A stretch of 64,000 nt of DNA, taken from positions 868,001 to 932,000 of the forward strand of contig NZ_CP118100.1 in the NCBI RefSeq assembly GCF_028747645.1. Direction: 5' to 3'. The notes under the pieces are model-generated. The model saw only the letters and a program-made list of their open reading frames with translations, was not told where the DNA came from and ran no database searches. This document shows, in pieces, positions 43,824 to 52,546 of this stretch. This stretch comes from Microbacterium esteraromaticum. Its GTDB lineage: Bacteria > Actinomycetota > Actinomycetes > Actinomycetales > Microbacteriaceae. A program made the translations under genes and the position numbers. Each line of letters opens with the position of its first letter. The first letter of the stretch is position 1.

Positions 43824-44857
43824 CGCGTCTCCTCGTCGTCGTCCCAGTGCAGCGAGTCGATAGCGTCGAGGATGCGATCCGCGTCGGGCAGGTAGAAGTG
43901 CTCCAACTTCGGCGGCGCGAACGGGGTGTCGAACCCGGTTACACGGCGTACCGGAGCCTCGAGGTACTCGAAGCAGCGCTCGAAGACGCGTGCCTGGATC
44001 TCGCCAGCGACGCTGACGTACCCGGGTGCCTCGGCGACGACCACGGCTCGCCCCGTTGCGCGCACCGCGGCGGTGACGAGTTGGTCGTCGAACGGCGACA
44101 GCGAGCGCACGTCGATGACCTGAACGCTGCGTCCCTCGGATGCAGCGATCTCGGCCGCCTCCAACGCGACCGGCACCATAGCGGCGTAGGCGAGCACGGT
44201 CACATCCGTGCCCTCGCGGGCGATGCGCGCTGTTCCGAGATGGGCGACCTGCGAAGTGTCGACCTCGCCCTTGGTCCAGTACAGCTTCTTCGGTTCGATG
44301 AAGATCACCGGGTCGGGCGAGGCGATCGCCGCGCGCAGCATCGAGTAGGCGTCCTGTGGGGTGGACGGTGCGACCACCGTGAGTCCGGGAGTGTGCGCGT
44401 AGTACGCCTCGGACGAGTCGCAGTGATGCTCGACGCCGCCGATGCCGCCACCCGAGGGCATCCGGATCACCATCGGCAGGCGCACCGCGCCCCGGGTGCG
44501 GTTGCCGAGCTTGGCGACGTGGCTGACGACCTGTTCGAACGCGGGCAGCGCGAAGGCGTCGAACTGCATCTCGACGACGGGACGCATGCCGTTCATGGCC
44601 ATGCCCACTGCGGTGCCGACGATGCCGGACTCGGCCAGCGGGGTGTCGAAGCAGCGTTCTTCACCGAAGCGTTCGGTCAGTCCGTCGGTGATGCGGAAGA
44701 CGCCTCCGAGGGCGCCGACGTCCTCACCGAACACGACGACAGCGGGGTCGTCGCGGATCGCGTCGGCGAGGGCGAGATTGAGCGCGGCCGCCATCGTCAT
44801 CGTCTGCGTGGTGGGGGCGCCGGCGTCGAGCCGGATGTCGTCGTGCGCGATAGTCAT
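43820..44857 (-). CDS. 2-oxoacid dehydrogenase E1 component, beta subunit
   Basis: 345 residues, transketolase-like pyrimidine domain and C-terminal domain. Characteristic segments are VVFGEDVGALGGVFRIT, FDTPLAESGIVGTAVGMA, and the K+-loop region RMPSGGGIGGVEHHCDSSEAYYAHTPGL. With the alpha subunit it decarboxylates branched-chain 2-oxoacids and acylates E2. The start is the ATG after GGGAGGA that overlaps the alpha stop; longer frames are rejected. Confidence 0.93.
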   Translation of the reverse strand: MTIAHDDIRLDAGAPTTQTMTMAAALNLALADAIRDDPAVVVFGEDVGALGGVFRITDGLTERFGEERCFDTPLAESGIVGTAVGMAMNGMRPVVEMQFDAFALPAFEQVVSHVAKLGNRTRGAVRLPMVIRMPSGGGIGGVEHHCDSSEAYYAHTPGLTVVAPSTPQDAYSMLRAAIASPDPVIFIEPKKLYWTKGEVDTSQVAHLGTARIAREGTDVTVLAYAAMVPVALEAAEIAASEGRSVQVIDVRSLSPFDDQLVTAAVRATGRAVVVAEAPGYVSVAGEIQARVFERCFEYLEAPVRRVTGFDTPFAPPKLEHFYLPDADRILDAIDSLHWDDDEETR

Positions 44858-45984
44858 CGGGATCCTCCCGTCGGTGACACGGCATCGGATGCTGCCCCGC
44901 GGGCGATCTCGTCGCGCAGCATCTGCCACTGCTCGTCGAGCTGCGGGGTGCGATCGGTGGTGACGAAGCGGAACAGGTCCTCGGGGTCGAGGTCGGTGTC
45001 GGCGTTCAGCGCGGCGCGCAGATCGGCGGCGATCCGTTCGGCGTCAGCGGCGATCCGATCCTCGGTGGCCGTGTCGAGTGCGTCATGCGCCGTCAGGTAG
45101 GCGCGGATGCGGGTGAGCGGGTCGCGCTCGATCCAGGCCTGCACCTCGGCACGCTCGCGGTAGCGGGTGTCGTCGTCGGCGTTGGTGTGCGCCTGCATAC
45201 GGTAGGTGTGCGCCTCGATCAGCGACGGTCCTTCGCCAGCGCGCGCACGATCGACGGCGTCGCCGAGCACCGAGAGCACAGCGGCGACATCGTTTCCGTC
45301 CACACGCTGGCCGGGTATGCCGTAGCCGACCGCCTTGTGGGCGAGTGAGGGGGCGGCGCTCTGACGGGACAGCGGCACCGAGATGGCGAATTCGTTGTTC
45401 TGCACGAAGAAGACCACGGGTATGGCGAACACGGCGGCGAAGTTGAGCGCCTCGTGAAAGTCTCCCTCACTGGTGGCACCGTCACCGCACAGGGCCAGCA
45501 CCACGGTGTCTTCGCCGCGGTACTTGGCCGCTTGCGCGAAGCCCACGGCGTGCAGCAGTTGCGTGGCAAGGGGGGTGGCCTGCGGGGCGACGCGGTGCTC
45601 GGTGGGGTCGTAGCCCGAGTGCCAGTCGCCGGCGAGCAGCACCATGGCATCCGCCGGGTTCACCCCGCGGCCGATCACGGCGACCGAGTCGCGGTACGTC
45701 GGGAACAGCCAGTCGCGTTCGCCGAGTACGAGCGAGGCGGCGACCTGGCACGCCTCCTGCCCGTGCGATGAGGGGTACACCGCCAGGCGACCCTGGCGCA
45801 CGAGCGCGCTGGCCTGATCGTTGATGCGCCGGCCCTCGACGAGCGCACGGTAGGCATCACGCAGATGCGCGAGGTCGGGCATCGGGTAGTGCTGGTCGGC
45901 CTCGGCGGTGCCGTCCGGGGCGATCAGACGCACCGGCTCGTCACGGGGCAGCAGGGTCTCGGGGGTGAGCACGCGGTCGCTCAT
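44854..45984 (-). CDS. 2-oxoacid dehydrogenase E1 component, alpha subunit
   Basis: 376 residues. The TPP motif runs from GDGATSEGDFHEALNFA to VFFVQNN, and the phosphorylation-loop region is HTYRMQAHTNADDDTRYR. The N-terminal sequence RLIAPDGT and the PSSHGQEACQVA segment favour the branched-chain type over pyruvate dehydrogenase. It heads the three-gene unit, is preceded by AAGGAGG, and is divergent from the Lrp-type regulator. Confidence 0.92.
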   Translation of the reverse strand: MSDRVLTPETLLPRDEPVRLIAPDGTAEADQHYPMPDLAHLRDAYRALVEGRRINDQASALVRQGRLAVYPSSHGQEACQVAASLVLGERDWLFPTYRDSVAVIGRGVNPADAMVLLAGDWHSGYDPTEHRVAPQATPLATQLLHAVGFAQAAKYRGEDTVVLALCGDGATSEGDFHEALNFAAVFAIPVVFFVQNNEFAISVPLSRQSAAPSLAHKAVGYGIPGQRVDGNDVAAVLSVLGDAVDRARAGEGPSLIEAHTYRMQAHTNADDDTRYRERAEVQAWIERDPLTRIRAYLTAHDALDTATEDRIAADAERIAADLRAALNADTDLDPEDLFRFVTTDRTPQLDEQWQMLRDEIARGAASDAVSPTGGSR

Positions 45985-46133
45985 GTTCGCCTCCTTCGCC
46001 GAACGGGTGATCTCAGCATCCTCTCTCCGTGCCAGTCGTCCAACCGTTTCGCCTGATTCCTGAACGTCTGGTCAGGTATTGCGTGTACTGCGTGCAGAGT
46101 GTCAGGATTCTGTGACAGATCGAAGGAGCTCTG

Positions 46134-46571
46134 ATGGCCGAGATGGATGCGACGGATCACGCGATCCTCGCCGAACTGCGCCGCGACGCGCGCGCCTCGA
46201 TGACGGCGATCGCCGAGGCCGTGCACATCTCGCGTGCCGGGGCTCACGCCCGCATCAAACGACTCACCGACCTCGGGGTGATCACGGGGTACACGGTCCG
46301 TACCGACCCGGTGCAGCTCGGCCATCATGCGTCGGCCTACGTGATGCTCGCGATCGAGCAGGCGACCTGGCAAGACGTGCAGGCCCGGCTGCGGGCAATC
46401 CCCGAGGTCGAGCACATGGCGCTGGTCGGCGGCGATTTCGACGTGATTCTGCTCGTGCGGGCCAGCGATGCCCGCGATCTGCGCCGCATCGTGCTGGAGG
46501 ACATCCAGGCGATCCCGTCGATCCGCTCGACCCGCACCACCCTGATCTTCGAGGACTACACCCGCGACTGA
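46134..46571 (+). CDS. Lrp/AsnC-family regulator, probably of the 2-oxoacid dehydrogenase genes
   Basis: 145 residues. The N-terminal winged helix (LDATDHAILAEL-type start, then SMTAIAEAVHISRAGAHARIKRL, about 5-55) precedes a RAM/AsnC ligand-binding domain (about 65-140). It is divergent from E1alpha with a 149-bp gap, the arrangement of BkdR. The gap contains CCTGA/TCAGG (46059-46075) as a possible short operator. Such regulators respond to branched-chain amino acids. Confidence 0.88.
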   Translation: MAEMDATDHAILAELRRDARASMTAIAEAVHISRAGAHARIKRLTDLGVITGYTVRTDPVQLGHHASAYVMLAIEQATWQDVQARLRAIPEVEHMALVGGDFDVILLVRASDARDLRRIVLEDIQAIPSIRSTRTTLIFEDYTRD

Positions 46572-46595
46572 GCGTCACTCGCATAGCTTGGGGGC

Positions 46596-47675
46596 GTGAG
46601 CCACGACCCTCAGATCGACGACCTACTCGCCGGCCCGCGCGGGCGGCGCCTTCTGCTGGAGTACGCGATGGCCGTCGAGGAGCAGAAGGCGCAATGGCAG
46701 CTCTCGCGTGCTGTACGCGCCGCTGCCCGCGCGTTCGAGTCGACGGGGACCATGATCTGGATCGGCGGCGGGCCGCCAGCAGAACCCGAAACGATGTCGC
46801 CCGCAGAAGCGGCACACGTGCTCGCACAGGTGACGTTCGCCGAGCCGTCACAGGCGCACGCGAGATCGGCACTGGCGCGCTCGATCGACATGGCGCGGTA
46901 CTGGCAGGAGCCCGACGGGGAGGACCAACTGGCGGCGACCCCCGAGATGCGTGATGCGTTGCAGAGGGTCGCCGTGCACCTGGCGCCGGCGTTTTCGTCG
47001 TGGTGGTGGCCGATGTTGCGAGAAGCACAGTGGGCCGTGCAGTGGGATGACGAAGGCATCGCCGCGCCTCGAGCGATCTCTGCCGAGGAGTTGCGCCAGC
47101 ATCGCGCCCGAATGATCGAAGGCGAGCAGCAGGCACAACGCGACCGGCCGGTCGACCCCGCAGCGAACATGAGCGGTGACTGGTGGTCGATGCCGGCGTG
47201 GCTTGCCCCGTCGACAGCAGGCGAGACCTTCGACGGTAGCCCTGCCGCCCTGTGGTTCGTCGAGGACGGCTTGGGCTGGGAGCGCGGCTTCGCGCGCCGC
47301 GCGACGATCGCACCCGATGCTCGCGTGTTCGAGATCGACGGGGCGCACGCGTGGGCAGACCTCTGCCGACGTTTCCCGCTGGTGGTCACGGCATCCCGGA
47401 GGCATGACTGGTATCGCACGACCGGGCGTGTGGGGGAGTGGGTGATCCCGGACTGGGCGTCCGTCGCCCAGCACTACGATGCCGTGCATCTGCAGACCGG
47501 AGCCTATCTCGCGGTCGCTGGCACAGCCATCGAGGTGGGTGATGGCCGTGCGTCGGTCATCGCAGGCTGGAATCCCGACGAGACCTACTGGCTGAGCTCG
47601 GCGGTGCAGTTTGACGAGCCGCCGCAGACCTGGGTCTCACCCGACGGACAGAACGAGGAGTGGCGGCTCGAATGA
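46596..47675 (+). CDS. Trp-rich protein of unknown function
   Basis: 359 residues from a GTG start with only a weak ribosome site. No membrane segments or signal peptide. Tryptophans cluster in SSWWWPMLREAQWAVQW, GDWWSMPAWLAP, and the C-terminal AGWNPDETYWLSS. The protein divides into a helical N-half and a mixed C-half with GEWVIPDWASVAQHYDAVHLQTGAYL. I do not recognise a family. It lies 24 bp after the Lrp gene and may be cotranscribed. Confidence 0.75.
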   Translation: MSHDPQIDDLLAGPRGRRLLLEYAMAVEEQKAQWQLSRAVRAAARAFESTGTMIWIGGGPPAEPETMSPAEAAHVLAQVTFAEPSQAHARSALARSIDMARYWQEPDGEDQLAATPEMRDALQRVAVHLAPAFSSWWWPMLREAQWAVQWDDEGIAAPRAISAEELRQHRARMIEGEQQAQRDRPVDPAANMSGDWWSMPAWLAPSTAGETFDGSPAALWFVEDGLGWERGFARRATIAPDARVFEIDGAHAWADLCRRFPLVVTASRRHDWYRTTGRVGEWVIPDWASVAQHYDAVHLQTGAYLAVAGTAIEVGDGRASVIAGWNPDETYWLSSAVQFDEPPQTWVSPDGQNEEWRLE

Positions 47676-47710
47676 GCGCCCGGGAGCGGCGTAGAGCAAG
47701 CGCCTGAGCG

Positions 47711-48361
47711 TCACTCGACGAACAGGGCGATTCCCTCAGCGGTCTCGGTGATCGTGACGTGCGTCAGGTCGGGCACGGCCAGCGTCGGGCCGTGCCCGGC
47801 GGCATGCCGACCCACGCCGATCACGCGCATGCCGGCGGCGAGTCCCGCCTCGACCCCGGCGGCCGAATCCTCGAAGACGATGCAGTCGGCCGGGTCGATG
47901 CCCAGGATCGACGCGCCCTTCAGGAACCCCTCCGGGTGCGGCTTCGACGCCGACACGCTTTCGGCGGTGACCCGAAGCTCGGGGATCGCCAGCCCGGCAG
48001 CATCCATCCGCGCCGTCATCAGCGCGACATCCGCGCTCGTCACGATGGCATGGGGATGCCCGCGCAGCGCCTCCAGAAGAGCGGCCGCACCGGCGATCGC
48101 GACGACCCCGTCGACGTCGCCGGTCTCGCGAGCGAGCATCTCGTCGTTCTCTCGCAGGTTGATCGCATGGTCGCGCTCGGGCAGCATGATCGCCATGCTC
48201 TGATGCCCTTGACGTCCGTGCACGACCTCCAGCACGTGCGCCGGGTCGAGCCCGTGCGGCTCGGCCCACTTCAGCCAGATCCGCTCCACCACCGCGGTCG
48301 AGTCGACGAGGGTGCCGTCCATGTCGAGCAGAACGGCGCGGGCATGCAACGTCGTGGTCAT
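47711..48361 (-). CDS. HAD-superfamily phosphatase (HAD-IA, sugar-phosphatase-like)
   Basis: 216 residues. Motif I is LLDMDGTLVDST with the nucleophile Asp13, motif II is AIVTSA, motif III has Lys in SASKPHPEGF, and motif IV is VFEDSAAGVEA. The alpha-helical cap after motif I marks the beta-phosphoglucomutase/sugar-phosphatase group (YfbT/YniC-like). It likely dephosphorylates small sugar or polyol phosphates. It is convergent with the Trp-rich gene and downstream of the amidase gene. Confidence 0.92.
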   Translation of the reverse strand: MTTTLHARAVLLDMDGTLVDSTAVVERIWLKWAEPHGLDPAHVLEVVHGRQGHQSMAIMLPERDHAINLRENDEMLARETGDVDGVVAIAGAAALLEALRGHPHAIVTSADVALMTARMDAAGLAIPELRVTAESVSASKPHPEGFLKGASILGIDPADCIVFEDSAAGVEAGLAAGMRVIGVGRHAAGHGPTLAVPDLTHVTITETAEGIALFVE

Positions 48362-48380
48362 CGCACCAGGCTAGTCGTGC

Positions 48381-49787
48381 TCAGAGACTCCAGAGCGCCG
48401 GATGCGGCAATGCACCTATCTGCCGCTCGAGTCCTGCCGCCAGAGCGACGAGCTGAGCTTCGCCGCCGGGGCGACCGATCAACTGCACGCTCACCGGATG
48501 GCCTGAAGCGTCGACGGTCACCGGCAGCACGAGGGCGGGCAGGCCCGCGACGTTCACGAAGCTTGAGTACGGCGCGTACTGCACCTGCTGCGAGAAGCCG
48601 CGCGCGGCATCCGCCCGGTCGAACCAGCCGACGGGCTGCGGCGGCAGCGCGAGCGCGGGAGTGAGCACGGCGTCGAACGGCGCGAAGGCGGTGATCGTGT
48701 CGCGTTCGAATGCGGATGCTGCCGTGAGCGCCTCCAGCACCTGAGCGCCGCTGAGTGCGCGCCCCTCGCGCACCAGCCACGCCGTGATCGGCTCGACCAA
48801 CTCCAACTCGGCATCGGTCAGCGTCATGCGCGCCGCGCTCATCCGCCAGATCGTCGTGAACATCTCGGCGTACCCGCGGGGTCGCCAATCGAACGGGTCG
48901 ACGCCGTGCCCGGCATCCGACAGCAGTGCCGCAGCGACGTCGACGGCACGCGCCGCGTCGGGATCGAGTCGGATGTCTTCGTCGTCATCCCACGGCGAGA
49001 CCGTGGTGACGCCGATGCGCGCGAAGGTCGTCGGATGCTGCGCCGCTTCGCCGAACGGCCCGGACCCTGGAGCGCGCGTGGCGTACCCGTACGGCCGCCC
49101 CGAGACCTGCACGTCGAGCAGCAGCGCGGCGTCGGCCACCGTGCGCGCAATCGGGCCGGCGACCGCGAGCCCGCCGGGGCTGTCCAGCCCCGAGGCGAAC
49201 GGCACTCGGCCCCGCGACGGCTTGATGCCGACGACGCCGACCGTCGCGGCAGGAATGCGGATGGATCCGCCGCCATCGGATGCCGGCGCAAGCGGCAGCA
49301 GACCGGCCGCAACGGCCGCGGCAGCGCCTCCGCTGGAGCCGCCTGCGCCGTTGTCGAGGTTCCAGGGGTCGCGCGTGGGCGCTCCGATCTGCGTCTCGGT
49401 GTACCCGGTCAGACCGAACTCGGGCGTACTCGTCTTGCCCAGGCTGATACCGCCTGCCTCATCGAGCACGGCGGCCTGATCGGCAGTCTCGTCCGGAACG
49501 AGATCCTGATGCAGACGCGACCCGAACCGCGTCGGCACACCGGCCCGCGGCACGAGGTCCTTGTCGGCGAACGGCAACCCCCACAGAGCGCCGACCGGCT
49601 CGGCCCGCGTCACACTCTCCGCGCGCTCGCGTGCAGCATCCGCCGTCACCTCGACGAACGCGCCAACACGGTCATCCAGGCGCGCGATCCGCGCCAGATA
49701 GTGCGTCACCACCTCGAGAGGCGAGAGTTCGCCGCGACGTAGCGCCGCCACCTGGTCGATCGCGGTCAGGTCGTGCAGTTCGGCCAT
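48381..49787 (-). CDS. amidase, amidase-signature family
   Basis: 468 residues. The Ser-cisSer-Lys triad is visible: Lys in FADKDLV, the signature region GAGGSSGGAAAAVAAGLLPLA, and the nucleophile Ser in DGGGSIRIPA. Relatives hydrolyse small amides, aryl acetamides or 6-aminohexanoate oligomers, or form GatA, but there are no gatB/C genes here. The C-terminal part with PVTVDASGHPVSVQLIG is complete. Arylacetamide hydrolysis feeding the aromatic routes is possible but speculative. Confidence 0.92.
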   Translation of the reverse strand: MAELHDLTAIDQVAALRRGELSPLEVVTHYLARIARLDDRVGAFVEVTADAARERAESVTRAEPVGALWGLPFADKDLVPRAGVPTRFGSRLHQDLVPDETADQAAVLDEAGGISLGKTSTPEFGLTGYTETQIGAPTRDPWNLDNGAGGSSGGAAAAVAAGLLPLAPASDGGGSIRIPAATVGVVGIKPSRGRVPFASGLDSPGGLAVAGPIARTVADAALLLDVQVSGRPYGYATRAPGSGPFGEAAQHPTTFARIGVTTVSPWDDDEDIRLDPDAARAVDVAAALLSDAGHGVDPFDWRPRGYAEMFTTIWRMSAARMTLTDAELELVEPITAWLVREGRALSGAQVLEALTAASAFERDTITAFAPFDAVLTPALALPPQPVGWFDRADAARGFSQQVQYAPYSSFVNVAGLPALVLPVTVDASGHPVSVQLIGRPGGEAQLVALAAGLERQIGALPHPALWSL

Positions 49788-50050
49788 GAGCCGAGCCTAG
49801 GCGCCGCCGGTGACATCGGGCGCGATGCGACCCGCACCCGTCCTCAGCAACCGGCGCAGAATCACGCGAATCCTCCGCGCCAGCGGGCATCCGAATCGCG
49901 AAACTTAACGGGATCGTCGCAACCGTCGTTCTTGCGCACCGGATCCGCACGACCTTTCAGGGGGCGGGCTCGTACGCTGGAAGCGGGCAGATCCGCCCGT
50001 TCCCGCCGCGCCGCGCCCATCCGGCGCCCAGCACCACCGCAAGGACGCAC
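49788..50050. other. 263-bp intergenic region with the gapB promoter
   Basis: No gene seen. Lower-G+C patches lie at about 49890-49920. TACGCT at 49973-49978 fits a TAnnnT -10 box about 70 bp before gapB, but no clear -35 is present. AAGGA precedes the gapB ATG. Confidence 0.4.
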
Positions 50051-51499
50051 ATGTACGACATCGCGACGCATCGCGACGAATGGCAGGCAGACGAAGAACT
50101 CGCTGAGCGGATGATCCCGCTCATCGGCAAGCTCAACCGCACCCGTGACGTCGTCACGTCGCTGCACGGTCATCGTCTGCTCGGGCTCTCGACCACCGGC
50201 ATCCTCGAAGTGCACGAGCGCGTCGCCGCGCTCGGCCACGGACGCCTCGAGCTGGAGGACACCCTCGCCGTCCTCGAGGCCCTGTGCGAGATCAAGCCCG
50301 GCGCGTCGTCCATCGACGTGGCCCGTCTGATCGCCGAGCACGCCGGAAGCGATCGTGACCTGGTCGACTATCTGCGCGAGGCGCTCGCCCCGGCGCTCGG
50401 GGCCGAACCGGCCGAGCCCGTTGACGTCGTCCTGTACGGGTTCGGACGTATCGGCCGACTGCTCGCGCGCATCCTCATCGCGCACACCGGGGGCGGAAGC
50501 GGGCTGCGCCTGCGCGCCGTCGTCGTGCGTCGCGGGGCCGAGAACGACCTCGTCAAGCGCGCGTCGCTGCTGCTGCGCGACTCGGTGCACGGACGGTTCG
50601 AGGGCTCTGTCGACGTCGATGAGGAGAACTCCCAGATCATCGCCAACGGTAACCGCATCCAGGTCATCTACTCCGACGACCCGTCCACGGTCGACTACAC
50701 CGCCTACGGCATCCGCGACGCGATCATCGTCGACAACACCGGACGCTGGCGCGATGAAGAGGGCCTGAGCCGCCACCTGCAGGCCAAGGGCGCTGCCCGC
50801 GTGCTGCTGACGGCTCCCGGCAAGGGCGACCTGAAGAACATCGTGCACGGCATCAACGACTCGACCATCACCGACGATGACCGCATCGTCTCGGCCGCAT
50901 CGTGCACCACCAATGCGATCACCCCGGTGCTCAAGGCGATGGACGAGGCATACGGGATCGTGCGCGGACACGTCGAGACCGTGCACTCGTTCACCAATGA
51001 CCAGAACCTGATCGACAACTTCCACAAGGGCGACCGTCGCGGCCGCTCGGCGGTGCTGAACATGGTCATCACCGAGACCGGAGCGGCCAAGGCCGTGGCC
51101 CGCGCACTGCCCGAACTGGCCGGCAAGCTCACCGGTTCGGCCATCCGCGTTCCCACGCCCGACGTCTCGCTCGCCGTGCTGCACCTCACGCTGGAGAACC
51201 CGGCCACCAAGGACCAGCTCAACGACTACCTGCGCCGCGCGTCGCTGCACTCCAAGCTGCGCCAGCAGATCGACTACGTCGAGAGCCCCGAGGTCGTCTC
51301 GACGGACTTCGTCGGCTCGCACCGTGCCGGCATCGTCGACGGTCTGGCAACCATCGCCAACGATCGCGACGTGGTGCTGTACGTCTGGTACGACAACGAG
51401 TACGGCTACTCGTGCCAGGTGGTGCGCGTGCTCGAAGTGATGGCCGGTGCGCACCCGGTGGTGCTTCCGCCGCGCCGCGAGGTGACGCTCAACGCCTGA
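50051..51499 (+). CDS. gapB: glyceraldehyde-3-phosphate dehydrogenase, GapB type with N-terminal extension
   Basis: 482 residues. The NAD(P) fold starts only at GFGRIG (130-135), after an extra helical domain of about 127 residues, as in the ~480-residue GapB/GapX of Corynebacterium. The catalytic Cys285 is in SAASCTTNAITP. The C-terminus ends in YVWYDNEYGYSCQVVR. Corynebacterial GapB works in gluconeogenesis and prefers NADP. Proximity to pckG and a RamB-like regulator supports the same use here. Confidence 0.93.
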   Translation: MYDIATHRDEWQADEELAERMIPLIGKLNRTRDVVTSLHGHRLLGLSTTGILEVHERVAALGHGRLELEDTLAVLEALCEIKPGASSIDVARLIAEHAGSDRDLVDYLREALAPALGAEPAEPVDVVLYGFGRIGRLLARILIAHTGGGSGLRLRAVVVRRGAENDLVKRASLLLRDSVHGRFEGSVDVDEENSQIIANGNRIQVIYSDDPSTVDYTAYGIRDAIIVDNTGRWRDEEGLSRHLQAKGAARVLLTAPGKGDLKNIVHGINDSTITDDDRIVSAASCTTNAITPVLKAMDEAYGIVRGHVETVHSFTNDQNLIDNFHKGDRRGRSAVLNMVITETGAAKAVARALPELAGKLTGSAIRVPTPDVSLAVLHLTLENPATKDQLNDYLRRASLHSKLRQQIDYVESPEVVSTDFVGSHRAGIVDGLATIANDRDVVLYVWYDNEYGYSCQVVRVLEVMAGAHPVVLPPRREVTLNA

Positions 51500-51530
51500 T
51501 CCTGTTCGGCCGGTGCGGGTCGGGCTCGTG

Positions 51531-51615
51531 TCGGAAATCCCAGATCGGATGCCGTCGCACCGGCGTGTCCGGTGGTGACATGCCGTGCGGGGCGCGGAAC
51601 GTCTGGGATTTCCGA
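51531..51615. repeat. nested inverted repeat between gapB and a thioesterase gene
   Basis: TCGGAAATCCCAGA (51531-51544) and TCTGGGATTTCCGA (51602-51615) are exact complements. Inside, GTCGCACCGG and CCGGTGGTGAC form a second stem around CGTGT. The whole could fold into one long structure. Confidence 0.75.
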
Positions 51616-51640
51616 CGCCCGAGTGCGAGAGGATGACCCT

Positions 51641-52417
51641 GTGAGCTGCTACTTCCGTCGACTGTCTGCGACCGAGTTCGAGCCCACCGACCATGTCGGC
51701 GGAGCATGGAACCCCGACGAGCAGCACGTCGCACCGGTGCTGGGTCTGCTGGCGCACATCATCGAGGCCGATCACGCGGTGCGCCGCGCGGATACGCCGC
51801 TGGTGCTCGCGCGGGCCAACTACGACATCCTCGGTGTCATCCCGATGGCCGCGTTCGAGGTCAGCATCCGCGTGGTGCGGCCCGGCCGCACCATCGAACT
51901 CGTCGAGGCGACGCTCAGCCAGGGCGGGCGCGCGGCGCTGACACTGCGGGCGTGGATGCTGCAGACCGGCGACACGGCCGACCTCGCCGGCACGTCGCTG
52001 GCGTCCATGCCACCGCGCGCGGACCTGGCCGGCTGGAAGATGGACGAGGGTTGGCAGGGCGGGGCGATCCGTTCGGTGGAGTTCCGACACCGCGATTTCG
52101 GGCCGGGGCGGGCTCAGAGCTGGCTTCGTCCGACGGTGCCGTTGCTGGCGGATGAAGCGGTGTCGGCGCGTGCGCGGATGCTCGGGGCGCTCGATTTCGC
52201 CAACGGCATCGCGATCCGCGTGTCACCCAACGACTTGCTCTATCCGAACGTCGACCTGACCGCGAGCCTGTTCCGAGAGCCACAGGGTGAGTGGATCGGT
52301 CTCGATACGTCGGTGTCGTTCGGCCCCGGCGGCATCGGCCTGACCGAGTCGGTGCTCAGTGATGAGGCGGGGCCGCTGGGCACGTCTTCGCAGACCCTGA
52401 CGCTGCGCCGACGCTGA
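51641..52417 (+). CDS. acyl-CoA thioesterase-like protein (double hot-dog)
   Basis: 258 residues from a GTG 7 nt after GAGGA. The length and the two repeated halves match the TesB-like/4HBT_3 thioesterase family. The N-terminal part contains EPTDHVGGAWNPDEQHVAPVLGLLAHII and the C-terminal half has ALDFANGIAIRVSPNDLLYPNVDLT, with the usual strand-final Asp. It would hydrolyse an unidentified acyl-CoA. It stands alone between two palindromic elements. Confidence 0.85.
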   Translation: MSCYFRRLSATEFEPTDHVGGAWNPDEQHVAPVLGLLAHIIEADHAVRRADTPLVLARANYDILGVIPMAAFEVSIRVVRPGRTIELVEATLSQGGRAALTLRAWMLQTGDTADLAGTSLASMPPRADLAGWKMDEGWQGGAIRSVEFRHRDFGPGRAQSWLRPTVPLLADEAVSARARMLGALDFANGIAIRVSPNDLLYPNVDLTASLFREPQGEWIGLDTSVSFGPGGIGLTESVLSDEAGPLGTSSQTLTLRRR

Positions 52418-52422
52418 CACGC

Positions 52423-52489
52423 GTTCACGAGAACAGGCTCGTTGCCCGAAACAGGCTGAATCGGCGGGGCTCATCCTGTTCTCGTGAAC
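52423..52489. repeat. inverted repeat between the thioesterase gene and the convergent ramB-like gene
   Basis: GTTCACGAGAACAGG (52423-52437) and CCTGTTCTCGTGAAC (52475-52489) are perfect 15-nt complements with a 37-nt spacer. Further ATCCTGTTCTC and GAAACAGGCT half copies flank or fill it (52450, 52491). Confidence 0.75.
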
Positions 52490-52546
52490 GATCCTGTTCT
52501 CAGTGACGCGTACCGGCAAACTCCCCGGACAGGCGCGCCACGGGTT

